From Asticcacaulis sp. AND118 (lineage in GTDB: Bacteria > Pseudomonadota > Alphaproteobacteria > Caulobacterales > Caulobacteraceae), in the NCBI RefSeq assembly GCF_020535245.1, contig NZ_CP084910.1:2270501-2334500 (forward strand): a DNA stretch of 64,000 nt. The letters run 5' to 3'. Below, piece by piece: positions 18,177-27,555 of the stretch; position 1 is the first letter of the stretch, and every line of letters begins with the position of its first letter. The notes under the pieces are model-generated. The model had not been told where the DNA came from and made no database searches. It worked only from the letters and a program-made list of their open reading frames with translations. The translations under genes and the position numbers were made by a program.

Positions 18177-20153
18177 ATGAAGCGCGACGACAATCGCAAT
18201 ATGTTCATCTTCCTCGCCCTCTCCATGGCGATCCTGTTCGGCTACCAGTTCTTCGTGGCCGGACCCAAGATGGAGAAGGAGCGCGCGGCCGCCGAGGCGC
18301 AGAAGAAGATCGAGGCTAAGAAGCAACCCGTCGCCACGCCGGAGTCGCTGTTCGTCGAGGGCAAGCTGCCGCGCGATCAGGCCGTCGCCGCCACGCCGCG
18401 CGTCGCCATCGACTCGCCGGCGCTGAAAGGTTCGCTGTCGCTGGCCGGTGCGCGCATCGACGACCTGTACCTGAAACAATATAAAGAGACGCTGAAGACC
18501 GACTCCCCCAATGTTGAGTTGTTCCGCCCGCAAGGGGCCGAACATGCCTACTACGCCGAATCGGGCTGGGTCGGCGCCAATGTCCCCGGCCTGCCCGCGG
18601 GCAACACGGTGTGGACCGTCCTGTCGGGCAGCGTCCTGTCGCCGGGCAAGGACGTGGTGCTGGGCCACGACGGCGGCACGGGCCTGCGCTTCGAGCGCCG
18701 CCTGAGCCTCGACGACAAGTACATGATCACCGTCACCGACACTGTGATCAACAGCACCGGCGCAGCGGTGACGCTGGCCCCCTACGCCAATATCGTCCGT
18801 CAGGGCGCGCCCGCCACGCTCGGCAAGAACATGATCCTGCACGAAGGCGGCATTGGCGCCTTCTCGAAGGACGCCACGGGCACGGGCTACACCACGCCGG
18901 AATTCAAATTCCATAACTGGGAAAAGGAAGAGAAGAAGGCCAACTTCAAGGCCGACTCGACCGGCGGCTGGATGGGCCTGACCGACAAGTACTGGCTGGC
19001 CGCCGTCATTCCGGACCAGAAGGCGAAGATCCACGCCTCGATGAAGGCGACCGATCAGACGTCCGCCGACGAAAAGGACTTCAACTTCCTCTATCAGGCC
19101 GGCTACGTCGCCGACGCGGTAACGGTGCAGCCGGGCAAGCCGGTCGCCGTGACCTATCGTATCTATGCGGGCGCCAAGCAGGCCTCGCTGCTGGCCGCCT
19201 ATCAGGACAAGCTGAACCTGCCGGCCTTCGACAAGGCCATCGACTGGGGCAATTTCTGGTTCTTCACCCGCCCGATGTTCTTCGTGCTGGACTTCCTGTT
19301 CAAATATCTCGGTAATTTCGGCCTGGCCATTCTCGGCCTGACCGTTCTGGTCAAGCTCATCTTCTTCCCGCTGGCTCACAAGTCCTATGAGTCGATGACC
19401 AAGATGAAGATGCTTCAGCCGCAGGTCGAAGAGCTGAAGAAGAAGCACGAAGGCAATCCGCAGCAGATGCAGATTGAAATGATGGGCCTTTACCAGAAGG
19501 AAAAGGTCAATCCGATGTCGGGCTGTCTGCCGATCTTCGTGCAGATCCCGGTCTTCTACGCCCTGTACAAGGTGCTGTTCGTCACCATCGAAATGCGCCA
19601 CGCGCCCTTCTTCGGCTGGATCAAGGACCTGTCGGACAAGGACCCGACGACCCTGTTCAACCTGTTCGGTCTCCTGCCCTACGATCCGGCAACCCTGCCG
19701 GTCGTCGGCGGCCTGATGGCGACCTCGCTGCACATCGGCGTCCTGCCGCTGCTGTACGGTGCGTCCATGTGGCTGTCGCAGAGCATGAACCCGCCGATGC
19801 CGGACCCCATGCAGCGCAAGATCTTCGCCTTCATGCCGGTGGTCTTCACCTTCATCATGGCCCCGTTCGCTTCGGGCCTGCTGATCTACTGGGTATGGAA
19901 CAACGTCCTGACCGTCGCCCAGCAGTACATGCTGATGCGTCAAATGGGCGTGGAAAATCCGATCGACACCCTGCTGGGCAAGGTCGCGCGCACCAAGCCC
20001 AAGTCCGAAGCCGCCCATGTCATCGAAGTGGCCGAGGAAGCCATTCACGAAGGCGAAATCACGCAGGGCACCCCCGCCCGCAAGCCGCGCAAGCCCTCGA
20101 CGACCGGCACCTCCGCCGGCGGCACCAAGCGCACGCGGACGAAAAAGGACTAA
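18177..20153 (+). CDS. yidC: Membrane protein insertase YidC
   Basis: 658 residues. TM1 (about 8-25) is followed by the large periplasmic beta domain (about 60-360) found in Gram-negative YidC. The conserved insertase core then starts at WFFTRPMFFVLDFLFKYLGN and includes KMLQPQVEELKKKHEGNPQQ, NPMSGCLPIFVQIPVFYALY and MPVVFTFIMAPFASGLLIYW. The basic C-terminal tail (KPRKPSTT.. KRTRTKKD) is typical of forms that contact ribosomes. It inserts inner-membrane proteins with or without SecYEG. Confidence 0.97.
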   Translation: MKRDDNRNMFIFLALSMAILFGYQFFVAGPKMEKERAAAEAQKKIEAKKQPVATPESLFVEGKLPRDQAVAATPRVAIDSPALKGSLSLAGARIDDLYLKQYKETLKTDSPNVELFRPQGAEHAYYAESGWVGANVPGLPAGNTVWTVLSGSVLSPGKDVVLGHDGGTGLRFERRLSLDDKYMITVTDTVINSTGAAVTLAPYANIVRQGAPATLGKNMILHEGGIGAFSKDATGTGYTTPEFKFHNWEKEEKKANFKADSTGGWMGLTDKYWLAAVIPDQKAKIHASMKATDQTSADEKDFNFLYQAGYVADAVTVQPGKPVAVTYRIYAGAKQASLLAAYQDKLNLPAFDKAIDWGNFWFFTRPMFFVLDFLFKYLGNFGLAILGLTVLVKLIFFPLAHKSYESMTKMKMLQPQVEELKKKHEGNPQQMQIEMMGLYQKEKVNPMSGCLPIFVQIPVFYALYKVLFVTIEMRHAPFFGWIKDLSDKDPTTLFNLFGLLPYDPATLPVVGGLMATSLHIGVLPLLYGASMWLSQSMNPPMPDPMQRKIFAFMPVVFTFIMAPFASGLLIYWVWNNVLTVAQQYMLMRQMGVENPIDTLLGKVARTKPKSEAAHVIEVAEEAIHEGEITQGTPARKPRKPSTTGTSAGGTKRTRTKKD

Positions 20154-20165
20154 ACAAGCGGTCCC

Positions 20166-20333
20166 ATTCATACCTCCCCGCCTTTGGCGGGGAGGGGGAC
20201 CATGAGCGGAGCGAGTGGTGGTGGGGTGGCTTACCCTTCCAATCTGCTCGCTGACAGACAGTAAGACACCCCACCACCCCGCCCTTTCGGGCGCGGTCCC
20301 CCTCCCCGCACTCCATGCAGGGAGGTATGATTT
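20166..20333. repeat. Family A palindromic mosaic
   Basis: Begins TCATACCTCCCCGCCTTTGG, runs through GGGGACC and GTGGTGGTGGGG, and is mirrored by CCCCACCACCCCG, GCGGTCCCCC and ..CAGGGAGGTATGA. The outermost bases of both ends are inverted copies (TCATACCTCCC/GGGAGGTATGA), making the edges clear. Confidence 0.85.
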
Positions 20334-20351
20334 TTTCAGGAGGCCCACTCC

Positions 20352-21032
20352 ATGACCGACGAAACCCAAACACCGCCCCAGACTCCACAAGAGCCCCTCT
20401 ACTCCGAAGAGATCCTCGAAGCCGGGCGCGTGCTGTTCGCCCGTCAGGCCCAGTTCATGATGGGCGCGGCCAAGATCGAGCAACTGCCCAATGCCGACCT
20501 GCCCGAAGTGACCTTCGCCGGGCGTTCCAATGTCGGCAAGTCGAGCCTGATCAACGCGCTGGTGGGGCAGAACCACCTGGCGCGCGCCTCCAACGAGCCG
20601 GGCCGCACGCGCGAGGTCAACTTCTTCGTGCTGGACGAAAAGCTGCGTCTGGTCGATCTGCCGGGCTACGGCTGGGCCAAAGCGTCGAAGACAGAGGTCA
20701 AGAAGTTTCAGAACCTGGGGCGCGACTATCTGCGCGGCCGTCCGAACCTCAAACGCGCCTATCTGCTGATCGACGCGCGCCACGGGCTGAAAGAGGTCGA
20801 TAACGAGCCGATGGACGCGCTGGATGTCGCGGCTGTGTCGTATCAGATCGTCCTGACCAAGGCCGACAAGATCAAGCCGCACGAGCTTCAGGCGGTAATC
20901 GAAAAGACGCAATTGCAGATCAAGAAGCGCCCGGCGGCTCACCCGGTGGTGCTGGCGACCTCTTCGGAGAAGGGCCTCGGCATCCCCGAACTGCGCGCCG
21001 AGATCATGACGACGTGTGCGGTCGCACCGTAA
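20352..21032 (+). CDS. engB: Ribosome-biogenesis GTPase YsxC/EngB
   Basis: 226 residues. GTPase motifs in order: G1 [17 protein letters not shown]2 region [13 protein letters not shown]3 [12 protein letters not shown]4 TKADKI and G5 ATSSEKG. It is needed for late 50S assembly. It follows yidC as in many Alphaproteobacteria, but a family A repeat lies between them. An AGGAGG-like site (TTTTTTCAGGAGGCCC) precedes the start. Confidence 0.96.
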   Translation: MTDETQTPPQTPQEPLYSEEILEAGRVLFARQAQFMMGAAKIEQLPNADLPEVTFAGRSNVGKSSLINALVGQNHLARASNEPGRTREVNFFVLDEKLRLVDLPGYGWAKASKTEVKKFQNLGRDYLRGRPNLKRAYLLIDARHGLKEVDNEPMDALDVAAVSYQIVLTKADKIKPHELQAVIEKTQLQIKKRPAAHPVVLATSSEKGLGIPELRAEIMTTCAVAP

Positions 21033-21040
21033 GTCTCATT

Positions 21041-21161
21041 CATACCTCCCCAACGCGTTGGGGTATAGCGCAGCGAAAGTACAGCTTTCGCAAGCGCTGG
21101 GACCGCATGACGCCGCGTTTAGCGGGGCGCTATACCCCGCCAAAGGCAGGGAGGTATAAGA
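21041..21161. repeat. Family A palindromic mosaic (short variant)
   Basis: Begins TCATACCTCCCCAACGCGTT, with inner arms GGGGTATAGCGC and GCGCTATACCCC, and ends GCAGGGAGGTATAA. The central part differs from other copies, but the edges match. Confidence 0.7.
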
Positions 21162-21169
21162 TAGCGCTC

Positions 21170-21973
21170 ATGCACACCCCTTACGACGGTTCTCAGCCCC
21201 TGTTCCGCATCGGCCTTGCCCCCTTGGGCGATGCGCCGTGGCTCGAACGCGACGAGCGCCTGCCCGTCTATCTCGCCGAGAAAGACCGCCTGCTGAGGGA
21301 TCATCGCGACGCTGTGTTCGGTGCCGAACCGGGCTCTGATATCGCTCAGGCGGAAACCCTGCGCCTGATCGAAGCCACGTTAAACGCCACGGCAAAACCG
21401 GATGACGCCCCGCTGATCGCCGCCGCGCGACTGGTAGCCGAAGACCTCGCCCTCCTGCAGAAATCCACGGAAGGCTGGCGGCTGACGGCGGGGTGCATCT
21501 GCTTCCCCTCGTCGTGGACGCTGGCGGAGAAACTCGGCAAGCCCCTGCACGACGTCCACGGTTCCGTGCCGGACTTCCAGCACGGCACGCGCAACGCCGC
21601 CATCATCGAGCGCATCTTCGACAATCTGCGCCCGGACGAGCCGGTCATCCGCTGGAACTGGTCGGTCTATGGCAACGATACGCTGCATCACCCGCACCTG
21701 TCTCCGCCGCGCCGCTTCGGGGACGGGGAACACGCCGAAAGCGTCTGGCTGCGCGTCGAGCGCCAGACCCTGCGCAAGCTGCCGCAGTCCGGCGCGGTGC
21801 TGTTCACCATCGGCGTTCACCTGACGCCGCTGGAGGCCATCGAGGCCCACCCGGAACGCGAACGCCTCACCGAAGGCCTGATCCGTCAGATCGAAGCCCT
21901 CGATGAGGCGCAAACCGATTACAAAGGCTTGTCGGCGGAACGGGCGCTCCTGCTCGGCAGGCTCAGGCGTTAG
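21170..21973 (+). CDS. DUF3445 family (heme-dependent oxidative N-demethylase-like)
   Basis: 267 residues from ATG 21170, just outside the repeat. Conserved-looking blocks: the N-terminal IGLAPLGDAPWLERDERLP, CICFPSSWTLAEKLGKPL with HDVHGSVP, IIERIFDNLRPDEPVIRWNW and LRVERQTLRKLPQSGAVLFT. This is the DUF3445 pattern, some members of which are the alpha subunit of dimethylamine-type N-demethylases. Actual substrate unknown. Partner subunits are not adjacent. It converges with the DUF3126 gene by 4 bases. Confidence 0.82.
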   Translation: MHTPYDGSQPLFRIGLAPLGDAPWLERDERLPVYLAEKDRLLRDHRDAVFGAEPGSDIAQAETLRLIEATLNATAKPDDAPLIAAARLVAEDLALLQKSTEGWRLTAGCICFPSSWTLAEKLGKPLHDVHGSVPDFQHGTRNAAIIERIFDNLRPDEPVIRWNWSVYGNDTLHHPHLSPPRRFGDGEHAESVWLRVERQTLRKLPQSGAVLFTIGVHLTPLEAIEAHPERERLTEGLIRQIEALDEAQTDYKGLSAERALLLGRLRR

Positions 21974-22170
21974 AGGTCTTCCTTGAGGATGGCCATTTCG
22001 AACATGTAGGAGCCTTCTTCGTCCTCGTCGACATAGACCACGCCGACGAAGTCTTCGCCGATATAGACCTCGGCGGAGTCCTTCTGCTTACGGGCCTTGA
22101 CCTCAAGCCCCTTGGTGCCGAAGGTCTGGATCAGGTAGGCTTGCACCTTGGTGATTTCTGCGGGTGTCAT
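21970..22170 (-). CDS. DUF3126 family protein
   Basis: 66 residues, highly acidic at the C-terminus (YVDEDEEGSYMFEMAILKED). It begins MTPAEITKVQAYLIQTFG, the typical DUF3126 form found almost only in Alphaproteobacteria. No function is known. Alone, convergent with the DUF3445 gene. Confidence 0.85.
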   Translation of the reverse strand: MTPAEITKVQAYLIQTFGTKGLEVKARKQKDSAEVYIGEDFVGVVYVDEDEEGSYMFEMAILKEDL

Positions 22171-22326
22171 GTGATTTTCTCTTATCTGGCTGGTCCCTGA
22201 GCGGCGTGATCAAAGCACGATTTCACCGTTGCGGGGATAAATTCTGCGTGTCTGTTTAGCCGCGAACGCCATCAGAGGCAAACCCCAAGGCGCAAGCGTC
22301 CCCATGCAAATGGCTCAAGAAATTTT

Positions 22327-22434
22327 GCCACGAAAAACACGAAAATCACGAACTTCAGTCTATGACGCGTGCGGGTGTGCGTTCACCGCAGACACGATAA
22401 CGCTGCCCCCACGGCTTTTCGTGTTTTTCGTGGC
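22327..22434. repeat. Long inverted repeat with 19-bp perfect arms
   Basis: GCCACGAAAAACACGAAAA (22327-22345) is repeated in inverse at 22416-22434, with 70 bases between. It lies in the 270-base gap downstream of cysE (minus) and upstream of the DUF3126 gene. The rest of the gap (22171-22326) shows nothing recognisable. Confidence 0.85.
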
Positions 22435-22440
22435 TTAATA

Positions 22441-23268
22441 TCAGATCACGTAATCGTAGATGACATCCGACAGCGTCTGATCCATCGACTTGGCCGGGTC
22501 GGGGCAGGTCTGGCAGTTGACCAGACGCGCCGGCACCCCCGCCGCCGTGCAGTGCGCCGGGACGGGCTTCAACACCACTGAGCCCGCGGCGACCTTGGCG
22601 TATTCGCCGATCTCGATATTGCCGAGCACCTTGGCGCCGGCGGCCAGCAACACGCCGCGGCCGATCTTGGGGTGGCGGTCGCCGGATTCCTTGCCCGTGC
22701 CGCCCAAAGTCACGCCCTGCAGGATCGACACGTCGTCGCCGACCATCGCCGTCTCGCCGATGACGATGCCGGTGCCGTGGTCGAGGAAGACGCCCTTGCC
22801 CACGCGCGACGCCGGGTGGATGTCGATCTGAAACAACTCGGACACACGGCTTTGCAGCAGATGCGCCATGGTGTAGCGCTTGTCCTGCCACAGGCTATGA
22901 GCGATGCGGTAGATTTGCAGGCTCAGGAAGCCTTTGAAGAACATAAAGGTTTGCAGATAGCCCTTGGCCGCCGGATCGCGCTCATAGACGGCCTGAAGGT
23001 CGGCCTCGGCGGCTTCGACGATGCCGGGGTCCTGCGCATGATAGCGCTGCACCATCTCGCGCACGGTCATGCCGCGCAGCGTATCGTCGGCCAGCTTGCG
23101 CGCGATATGATACGACAGGGCCGAGGCCAGATCATCGTGCGACAGGATGGTGGAATGCAGCAGCGACGCGAGGCCGGGCTCATCGGCGATGACGTCCGAC
23201 GCTTCCTGACGCAGGGTCAGCCAGATCGGCTTGTCTTCGGGGGTGATGACTTCGAACGGCTGGGCCAT
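22441..23268 (-). CDS. cysE: Serine O-acetyltransferase
   Basis: 275 residues from ATG 23268. The N-terminal helical SATase domain (about 10-150) is followed by left-handed beta-helix hexapeptide repeats: IDIHPASRVGKGVFLDHGTG, IGETAMVGDDVSILQGVTLG and GTGKESGDRHPKIG. It makes O-acetylserine, the first step of cysteine synthesis. A C-terminal DYVI tail ends in Ile, compatible with docking into O-acetylserine sulfhydrylase. 10 bases from the upstream NUDIX gene, probably cotranscribed. Confidence 0.96.
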   Translation of the reverse strand: MAQPFEVITPEDKPIWLTLRQEASDVIADEPGLASLLHSTILSHDDLASALSYHIARKLADDTLRGMTVREMVQRYHAQDPGIVEAAEADLQAVYERDPAAKGYLQTFMFFKGFLSLQIYRIAHSLWQDKRYTMAHLLQSRVSELFQIDIHPASRVGKGVFLDHGTGIVIGETAMVGDDVSILQGVTLGGTGKESGDRHPKIGRGVLLAAGAKVLGNIEIGEYAKVAAGSVVLKPVPAHCTAAGVPARLVNCQTCPDPAKSMDQTLSDVIYDYVI

Positions 23269-23278
23269 GCGCTGATCC

Positions 23279-23950
23279 TTACAACATCTTCGCCACAAGC
23301 GCTGCGTCCAGCGCCCCTGTGACAGCCATATGGTACACCCTCAGTACCGCCGCAACGGTTAAGGAGTCCCGTATCTGGCCTTTTATAACAGCTTCGAGCA
23401 CGTCTTTGAAGGCAACCCGCGCGATTTCGAGGTTTTCCGTGTCGTCCCACTCGGTTTCGCCCTCGCTCAGGCCCGTGGCCAGATAGAGGATCGCCGTCTC
23501 GTCCGTGACCGAATTGCTGAGATCGTAGCGCAGGATTTCTGTCCATTGTGCCGCATCCAACCCCGTTTCCTCGCGCAGTTCGCGCTGCGCCCCTTCGATC
23601 GGATCTTCGTCGAAATGCGCGCCGCCTTCGGGGATTTCCCAGCTATAGGCGTCGAAGGCGAAGCGCATCTGCCCGACCAGCGTCACCGTGCCGTCGTCAT
23701 GCAGCGGCACCACGCCCACGGCGCGGTTGCGAAAATGCACAAAGCCATAGTGCGCGGGTTTTCCCGTCGGGGCCAGCGTCTCGTGGCTCTCGATCGAAAT
23801 CCATGGCGTCTGATAGACCATCCGCCCGGTCAGGCTCTGCCAGCGCGGCCGCTTCGCGTCGTTCTCAGGCGAATCCCACGGCGGCAGGCTGTGCTCCTTA
23901 CGATGCGAAACCTCGCGCGGCGGAATGTCGTTGGAAAAGGTATCGCTCAT
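23279..23950 (-). CDS. NUDIX hydrolase, ADP-ribose-pyrophosphatase-like
   Basis: 223 residues from ATG 23950. The NUDIX box fits GX5EX7REUXEEXGU exactly (GGAHFDEDPIEGAQRELREE then TGL). Upstream, SLTGRMVYQTPWISIESHE and YGFVHFRNRAVGVVPLHDDG resemble the ADP-sugar pyrophosphatase branch. Substrate not certain. Upstream of cysE in the same direction. Confidence 0.88.
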   Translation of the reverse strand: MSDTFSNDIPPREVSHRKEHSLPPWDSPENDAKRPRWQSLTGRMVYQTPWISIESHETLAPTGKPAHYGFVHFRNRAVGVVPLHDDGTVTLVGQMRFAFDAYSWEIPEGGAHFDEDPIEGAQRELREETGLDAAQWTEILRYDLSNSVTDETAILYLATGLSEGETEWDDTENLEIARVAFKDVLEAVIKGQIRDSLTVAAVLRVYHMAVTGALDAALVAKML

Positions 23951-24031
23951 CGTGGTCCTCCGGTCTGTCAAAACCTGCCAGTCCGGCCTATATGGGATCA
24001 AGACTATTTTGATGATCAGAGTTTGTTTTCG

Positions 24032-24070
24032 CCTCATGCCAAAGTGCATTCCACTTTTTGACATGAGGCT
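24032..24070. repeat. Family D short palindromic repeat
   Basis: Outer arms GCCTCATG and CATGAGGC, inner AAAGTG..CACTTT. Same plan as 8292-8337. Lies 14 bases before the nitroreductase start. Confidence 0.75.
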
Positions 24071-24083
24071 TTAGGGGTGATTT

Positions 24084-24716
24084 ATGACCGCAAAAGCCGA
24101 TATCAGCCATCTGGACCTCGCCCCCATCCCCTTCGGCGCGCCCCTGCCCACCAGGGTGTCGGCCGAAACGCTGGAACTTCTGCTGACGCGGCGTTCGGCC
24201 CCGGCCCCGACGCTGGGCCTGCCCGCCCCGTCCGAAGACGAGATCGAGGTGCTGCTGAAGATCGGCTTCCGCGTCCCCGACCACGGCAAGATCGGCCCCT
24301 GGCGCATCGTGCGCTTCACGCCGGAGTCGAAGGCTAGACTGGTCGATAAACTGCGCGCTCTGGCAGAGACGCGCGGTGACAAGGCGCAGGCCGGCGCGCT
24401 GCTCAAGCTTTCGACGCCGCCGGAAGCCCTGCTGGTCGTCTATTCCCCGGTCCAGCCGCACAAAATTCCTCTGTGGGAACAGATGGGCTCGGCCTTCGCC
24501 ATCTGTCAGAACCTGCTGATTGCCGCAGGCGCCATGGGCTACGGCGCCAACTGGATCACCGACTGGTACGCCTACGACGGCGAAGCCAAGGCCATCCTCG
24601 GCCTCAAGGACGGTGAAGAGGTGGCAGGTTTCATCTACCTTGGCACGCCGACCGAAGCGCCGCTGGAGCGCGACCGCCCGAACTACGCGGAACGGGTGAG
24701 TTTCTGGGAGGGATAA
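24084..24716 (+). CDS. Nitroreductase-family FMN protein (YdjA-like)
   Basis: 210 residues. LLLTRRSAPAPTLGLPAPSE opens the fold; RVPDHGKIGPWRIVRF is the FMN/substrate loop typical of the small YdjA branch. AICQNLLIAAGAMGYGANWI and the C-terminal GFIYLGTPTEAPLERDRP complete it. These are NAD(P)H-dependent flavoenzymes of broad substrate range. Diverges from the NUDIX gene. Confidence 0.88.
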   Translation: MTAKADISHLDLAPIPFGAPLPTRVSAETLELLLTRRSAPAPTLGLPAPSEDEIEVLLKIGFRVPDHGKIGPWRIVRFTPESKARLVDKLRALAETRGDKAQAGALLKLSTPPEALLVVYSPVQPHKIPLWEQMGSAFAICQNLLIAAGAMGYGANWITDWYAYDGEAKAILGLKDGEEVAGFIYLGTPTEAPLERDRPNYAERVSFWEG

Positions 24717-24757
24717 GAACCTCCGGCGGGCAGGGTCGCAGACCCTGCATCCGGATG

Positions 24758-25219
24758 TTAGAATATGTTCACCTCTGGTAGCGTGGCGAGCGCCTTTTTC
24801 TGCCGGGCACGAAGGTAAGACCGAGTGGCCAGAAGCCCTGAGAATACAGCCAGCATCGTTATTGCCAAAGGATAATAGTCCATCCAGAAGACCGAAAGCG
24901 CGAGAACATAAGACATGACGACCATCAAGCCGCCTATCAGCACCACCGCGAAAACGGTAAAATAAATTAGGTAGGCGGAGGTCCAAAGGTGTCGCTTGCG
25001 GATCAATCCATAAAGCTCCGCTATTGCAATCGCTGGCAAAACAAAGACCAGTATGGCAATCCAGTTCAAGTGGACTCGACTTCCGCCAACGAAGTCGAGT
25101 TCATTACTGACGACTGGCCAAAATCTCCAACCAACGATACTGAGCCAACTCCCCGTTGCCAAGACAAAAGCGCCGTAAATCCCGGCAACCGGAATGCGTA
25201 TCCACCAACGGTCCCACAT
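24758..25219 (-). CDS. Hypothetical four-helix membrane protein
   Basis: 153 residues. Four hydrophobic segments are visible at about 10-32, 52-72, 80-112 and 118-138, with a basic C-terminus (RSYLRARQKKAL). Family not recognised. The DNA is AT-richer than its neighbours, suggesting acquisition. No partner gene; it lies between the nitroreductase gene and a divergent hypothetical ORF. Confidence 0.6.
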   Translation of the reverse strand: MWDRWWIRIPVAGIYGAFVLATGSWLSIVGWRFWPVVSNELDFVGGSRVHLNWIAILVFVLPAIAIAELYGLIRKRHLWTSAYLIYFTVFAVVLIGGLMVVMSYVLALSVFWMDYYPLAITMLAVFSGLLATRSYLRARQKKALATLPEVNIF

Positions 25220-25317
25220 AGGTCACCCTCCCCCTGCGCGGATGATGTTTACATAAGATTAACCCGAATAACAGCCAATCTATCCCCGCAGATTGAAGCG
25301 CATCTATCCTCGTTCGC

Positions 25318-25737
25318 ATGGACGCTGCGGAACGACATGACGATGCTTTGAGGCCCGAAGACCGGCGCATGCAATTGGGCGCCTTCGCCGATCGTATGCT
25401 GTTGGCACTGACCAAAACGGACGATCCGGAAACCGGCGAAGACATCGAAAAGGGCATCAGACGCGCCCTGCTGATCGAGCGTCTCTATTCGCGCGTCGAT
25501 GCCTCGGAAGCCCGCGGCTCCAAACAGGTCACGCATCAGGTGGCTGTCAAAGCGAAACCCGCTGCGGCCACGGCTTCTGCCGCCGAAACCCCGTTTGAGA
25601 TTGCCAGTCGTGCCTTGGCGATGAAAGCCAGGACCTTGCGACGCGCGGCTAAGGGCGATACCGAAAGCCTCCGGCAGGTAATGGCGCGTCATATCGAAGG
25701 ACAAAACCCAACGACGAAAGGTCGGGACACGTCGTAA
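25318..25737 (+). CDS. Hypothetical alphaproteobacterial protein
   Basis: 139 residues. A helical N-terminal half (ALRPEDRRMQLGAFADRMLL, then GIRRALLIERLYSRVDA) is joined by an Ala-rich linker to a basic helical tail (ASRALAMKARTLRRAAKG). No membrane segment or signal. A long antisense frame also exists, but this strand has the more protein-like composition and ordered codon bias. No clear ribosome site before the ATG. Confidence 0.5.
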   Translation: MDAAERHDDALRPEDRRMQLGAFADRMLLALTKTDDPETGEDIEKGIRRALLIERLYSRVDASEARGSKQVTHQVAVKAKPAAATASAAETPFEIASRALAMKARTLRRAAKGDTESLRQVMARHIEGQNPTTKGRDTS

Positions 25738-25739
25738 CT

Positions 25740-25917
25740 TCTTATACCTCCCCATCTCTGATGGGGAGGGGACCGCGCCCGAAGGGCGTGGTGGTGGGGT
25801 ATCTTGCGGAGCCTCAATGGCCGCAGTCGTAAGTAAGCAAGAAGCCCCACCACCACATCTCACCGACTTCGTCGGCTCGTGCGGTCCCCCTCCCCGGCGA
25901 AGCCAGGGAGGTATAGG
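25740..25917. repeat. Family A palindromic mosaic
   Basis: Edges CTTATACCTCCCC and CCAGGGAGGTATAGG are inverted copies. The interior carries GTGGTGGTGGGGTATCTTGC against AAGCCCCACCACCACATCTC. Located between the convergent hypothetical gene and queF. Confidence 0.85.
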
Positions 25918-25926
25918 GTGCCAAGC

Positions 25927-26388
25927 TTACCCCCGGCCGCGATAGGTCGCCACGCCAAAGTCGGGGATCAGCACACCCTTCGGCGGTTCGGTCGTTTGCC
26001 AGAAGACGTCAATCGGGATGCCGCCGCGCGGATACCAGAAACCGCCGATCCTGAGCCAGCGCGGCTCCAGCAGATCACGCAGGCGCTTGGCGATATAGAT
26101 AGTGCAATCCTCGTGGAAGGCCCCGTGATTGCGGAACGCCGTTAGAAACAGCTTCAGCGACTTCGACTCGACCAGCCATTCGTCCGGCACATAGTCGATG
26201 ACGATGTGCGCGAAATCGGGCTGCCCCGTCACCGGACACAGCGACGTGAATTCCGGCGCCGTGAAGCGCGCCACATAGTCGATATCCGTATGCGGGTTCG
26301 GCACGCGCTCCAGCACCGCGCTTTCCGGGTCGGTCGGCGCGCCGAGCTGCTGGCCCAGTTGCGTCAGGTTATCGGTATAGTGCGCCAT
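25927..26388 (-). CDS. queF: NADPH-dependent 7-cyano-7-deazaguanine reductase
   Basis: 153 residues from ATG 26388, the size of the unimodular QueF. The catalytic Cys lies in [36 protein letters not shown] with DC is the QueF family motif. It reduces preQ0 to preQ1 in queuosine synthesis. No preQ1 riboswitch is seen in its 5' region. Divergent from the nitronate monooxygenase gene. Confidence 0.95.
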   Translation of the reverse strand: MAHYTDNLTQLGQQLGAPTDPESAVLERVPNPHTDIDYVARFTAPEFTSLCPVTGQPDFAHIVIDYVPDEWLVESKSLKLFLTAFRNHGAFHEDCTIYIAKRLRDLLEPRWLRIGGFWYPRGGIPIDVFWQTTEPPKGVLIPDFGVATYRGRG

Positions 26389-26469
26389 CGAAAAACAGCC
26401 TTTCCAACTCACCCATTTCGGGCAATACTCAAGATAATACAACAATTTACTTAAGGGCAAGAAACGACC

Positions 26470-27417
26470 ATGGCCATTCCGGACACCCTGAAGACAGGCC
26501 TCGCCTTCCCCGCCATCGCCGCGCCGATGTTCCTGGTCTCCGGGCCGGAGCTGGTCATCGCGACGTGCAAGAGCGGCATGATCGGCACCTTCCCGGCGCT
26601 CAATCAGCGGACCACCGAAGGCTATGCGCAATGGCTCGACGAAATTCAAGGGGCGCTGACGCCTGAGGACGCCCGCTTCGGCGTCAATATGATCGTCCAC
26701 CCGACCAATTCAAGGCTGATGGCCGACATGACGGTCACCGTCGAAAAGAAGGTGCCGCTGGTCATCACTTCGCTGGGGGCCGTGCGCGACGTGGTCGACG
26801 CGGTGCATAGCTACGGCGGCGTGGTCTTCCACGACATCACCACGGTACGCCACGCCCAAAAGGCCGCCGAAGCCGGGGTGGATGGCCTGATCCTCGTCTG
26901 CAACGGCGCGGGCGGCCACGCCGGCACCTACAACCCCTTCGCCCTGCTGGGGGAAATCCGTCAGTGGTACACAGGGACCATCGTCCTGTCGGGCTGCCTG
27001 TCGAGCGGGTCCGACGTCGCCGCCGCTCTGATGATGGGCGCGGACCTCGCCTATATGGGCACGCGCTTCATCGCCACGCAGGAGGCTCTGGCCAGCGACG
27101 GCTATAAGGCCATGCTGACCGAAAGCTCGGCCAAGGACATCGTCTACACCCCGGCCATTTCCGGCGTCCCCGCCTCCTTCCTGCTGCCCTCGCTGGAAAG
27201 CCACGGCATTACGAAGGACATGCTCAAGGACATGACGACCAAGATCGACATGGACCATGAGATGAGCGACGACGCCAAGGCGTGGAAGACCCTGTGGTCC
27301 GCCGGTCAGGGCACGGGCAATGTCCGTGACGTGCCGACCGCTTCGGCGCTGATCGCGCGACTGAAAACAGAATATTCCCAAGCTACGCAAAGGTTTGCGC
27401 AGAATTCCATTGTCTGA
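26470..27417 (+). CDS. Nitronate monooxygenase (2-nitropropane dioxygenase family)
   Basis: 315 residues, FMN-dependent TIM barrel. [20 protein letters not shown] at the N-terminus, [27 protein letters not shown] (phosphate loop) and [14 protein letters not shown] are family landmarks. It oxidises alkyl nitronates such as propionate-3-nitronate in the cytoplasm. Exact substrate not provable. AAGGGCAAGAAACG precedes the start. Confidence 0.87.
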   Translation: MAIPDTLKTGLAFPAIAAPMFLVSGPELVIATCKSGMIGTFPALNQRTTEGYAQWLDEIQGALTPEDARFGVNMIVHPTNSRLMADMTVTVEKKVPLVITSLGAVRDVVDAVHSYGGVVFHDITTVRHAQKAAEAGVDGLILVCNGAGGHAGTYNPFALLGEIRQWYTGTIVLSGCLSSGSDVAAALMMGADLAYMGTRFIATQEALASDGYKAMLTESSAKDIVYTPAISGVPASFLLPSLESHGITKDMLKDMTTKIDMDHEMSDDAKAWKTLWSAGQGTGNVRDVPTASALIARLKTEYSQATQRFAQNSIV

Positions 27418-27555
27418 GGATAATTGAATTCTTATCGAGAGCACCCCAGTTTAAAGGCCGACCACCCCTCGTGCGCCAAGTTTTGTGACATTTTCATTGC
27501 AATTTAATGACAATGCGGGCATGCGCGGAGATGGAAAACGGAGCCGCACTGCACC

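Noticed and set aside
18165-20942. Very long open frame antisense to yidC and engB (about 925 codons)
   Set aside because: It is a mirror frame produced by high third-position GC. It covers two certain genes, is rich in Arg/His/Gln/Gly, and resembles no protein.
25249-25863. 204-codon minus-strand frame opposite the hypothetical gene 25318-25737
   Set aside because: It runs through a family A repeat and has Arg/Gly-rich shadow composition. The plus-strand reading looks more like a protein, though confidence there is also only moderate.
26389-26469. preQ1 riboswitch before queF
   Set aside because: The short 5' region lacks the C-rich loop and A-rich tail of the preQ1 aptamers.
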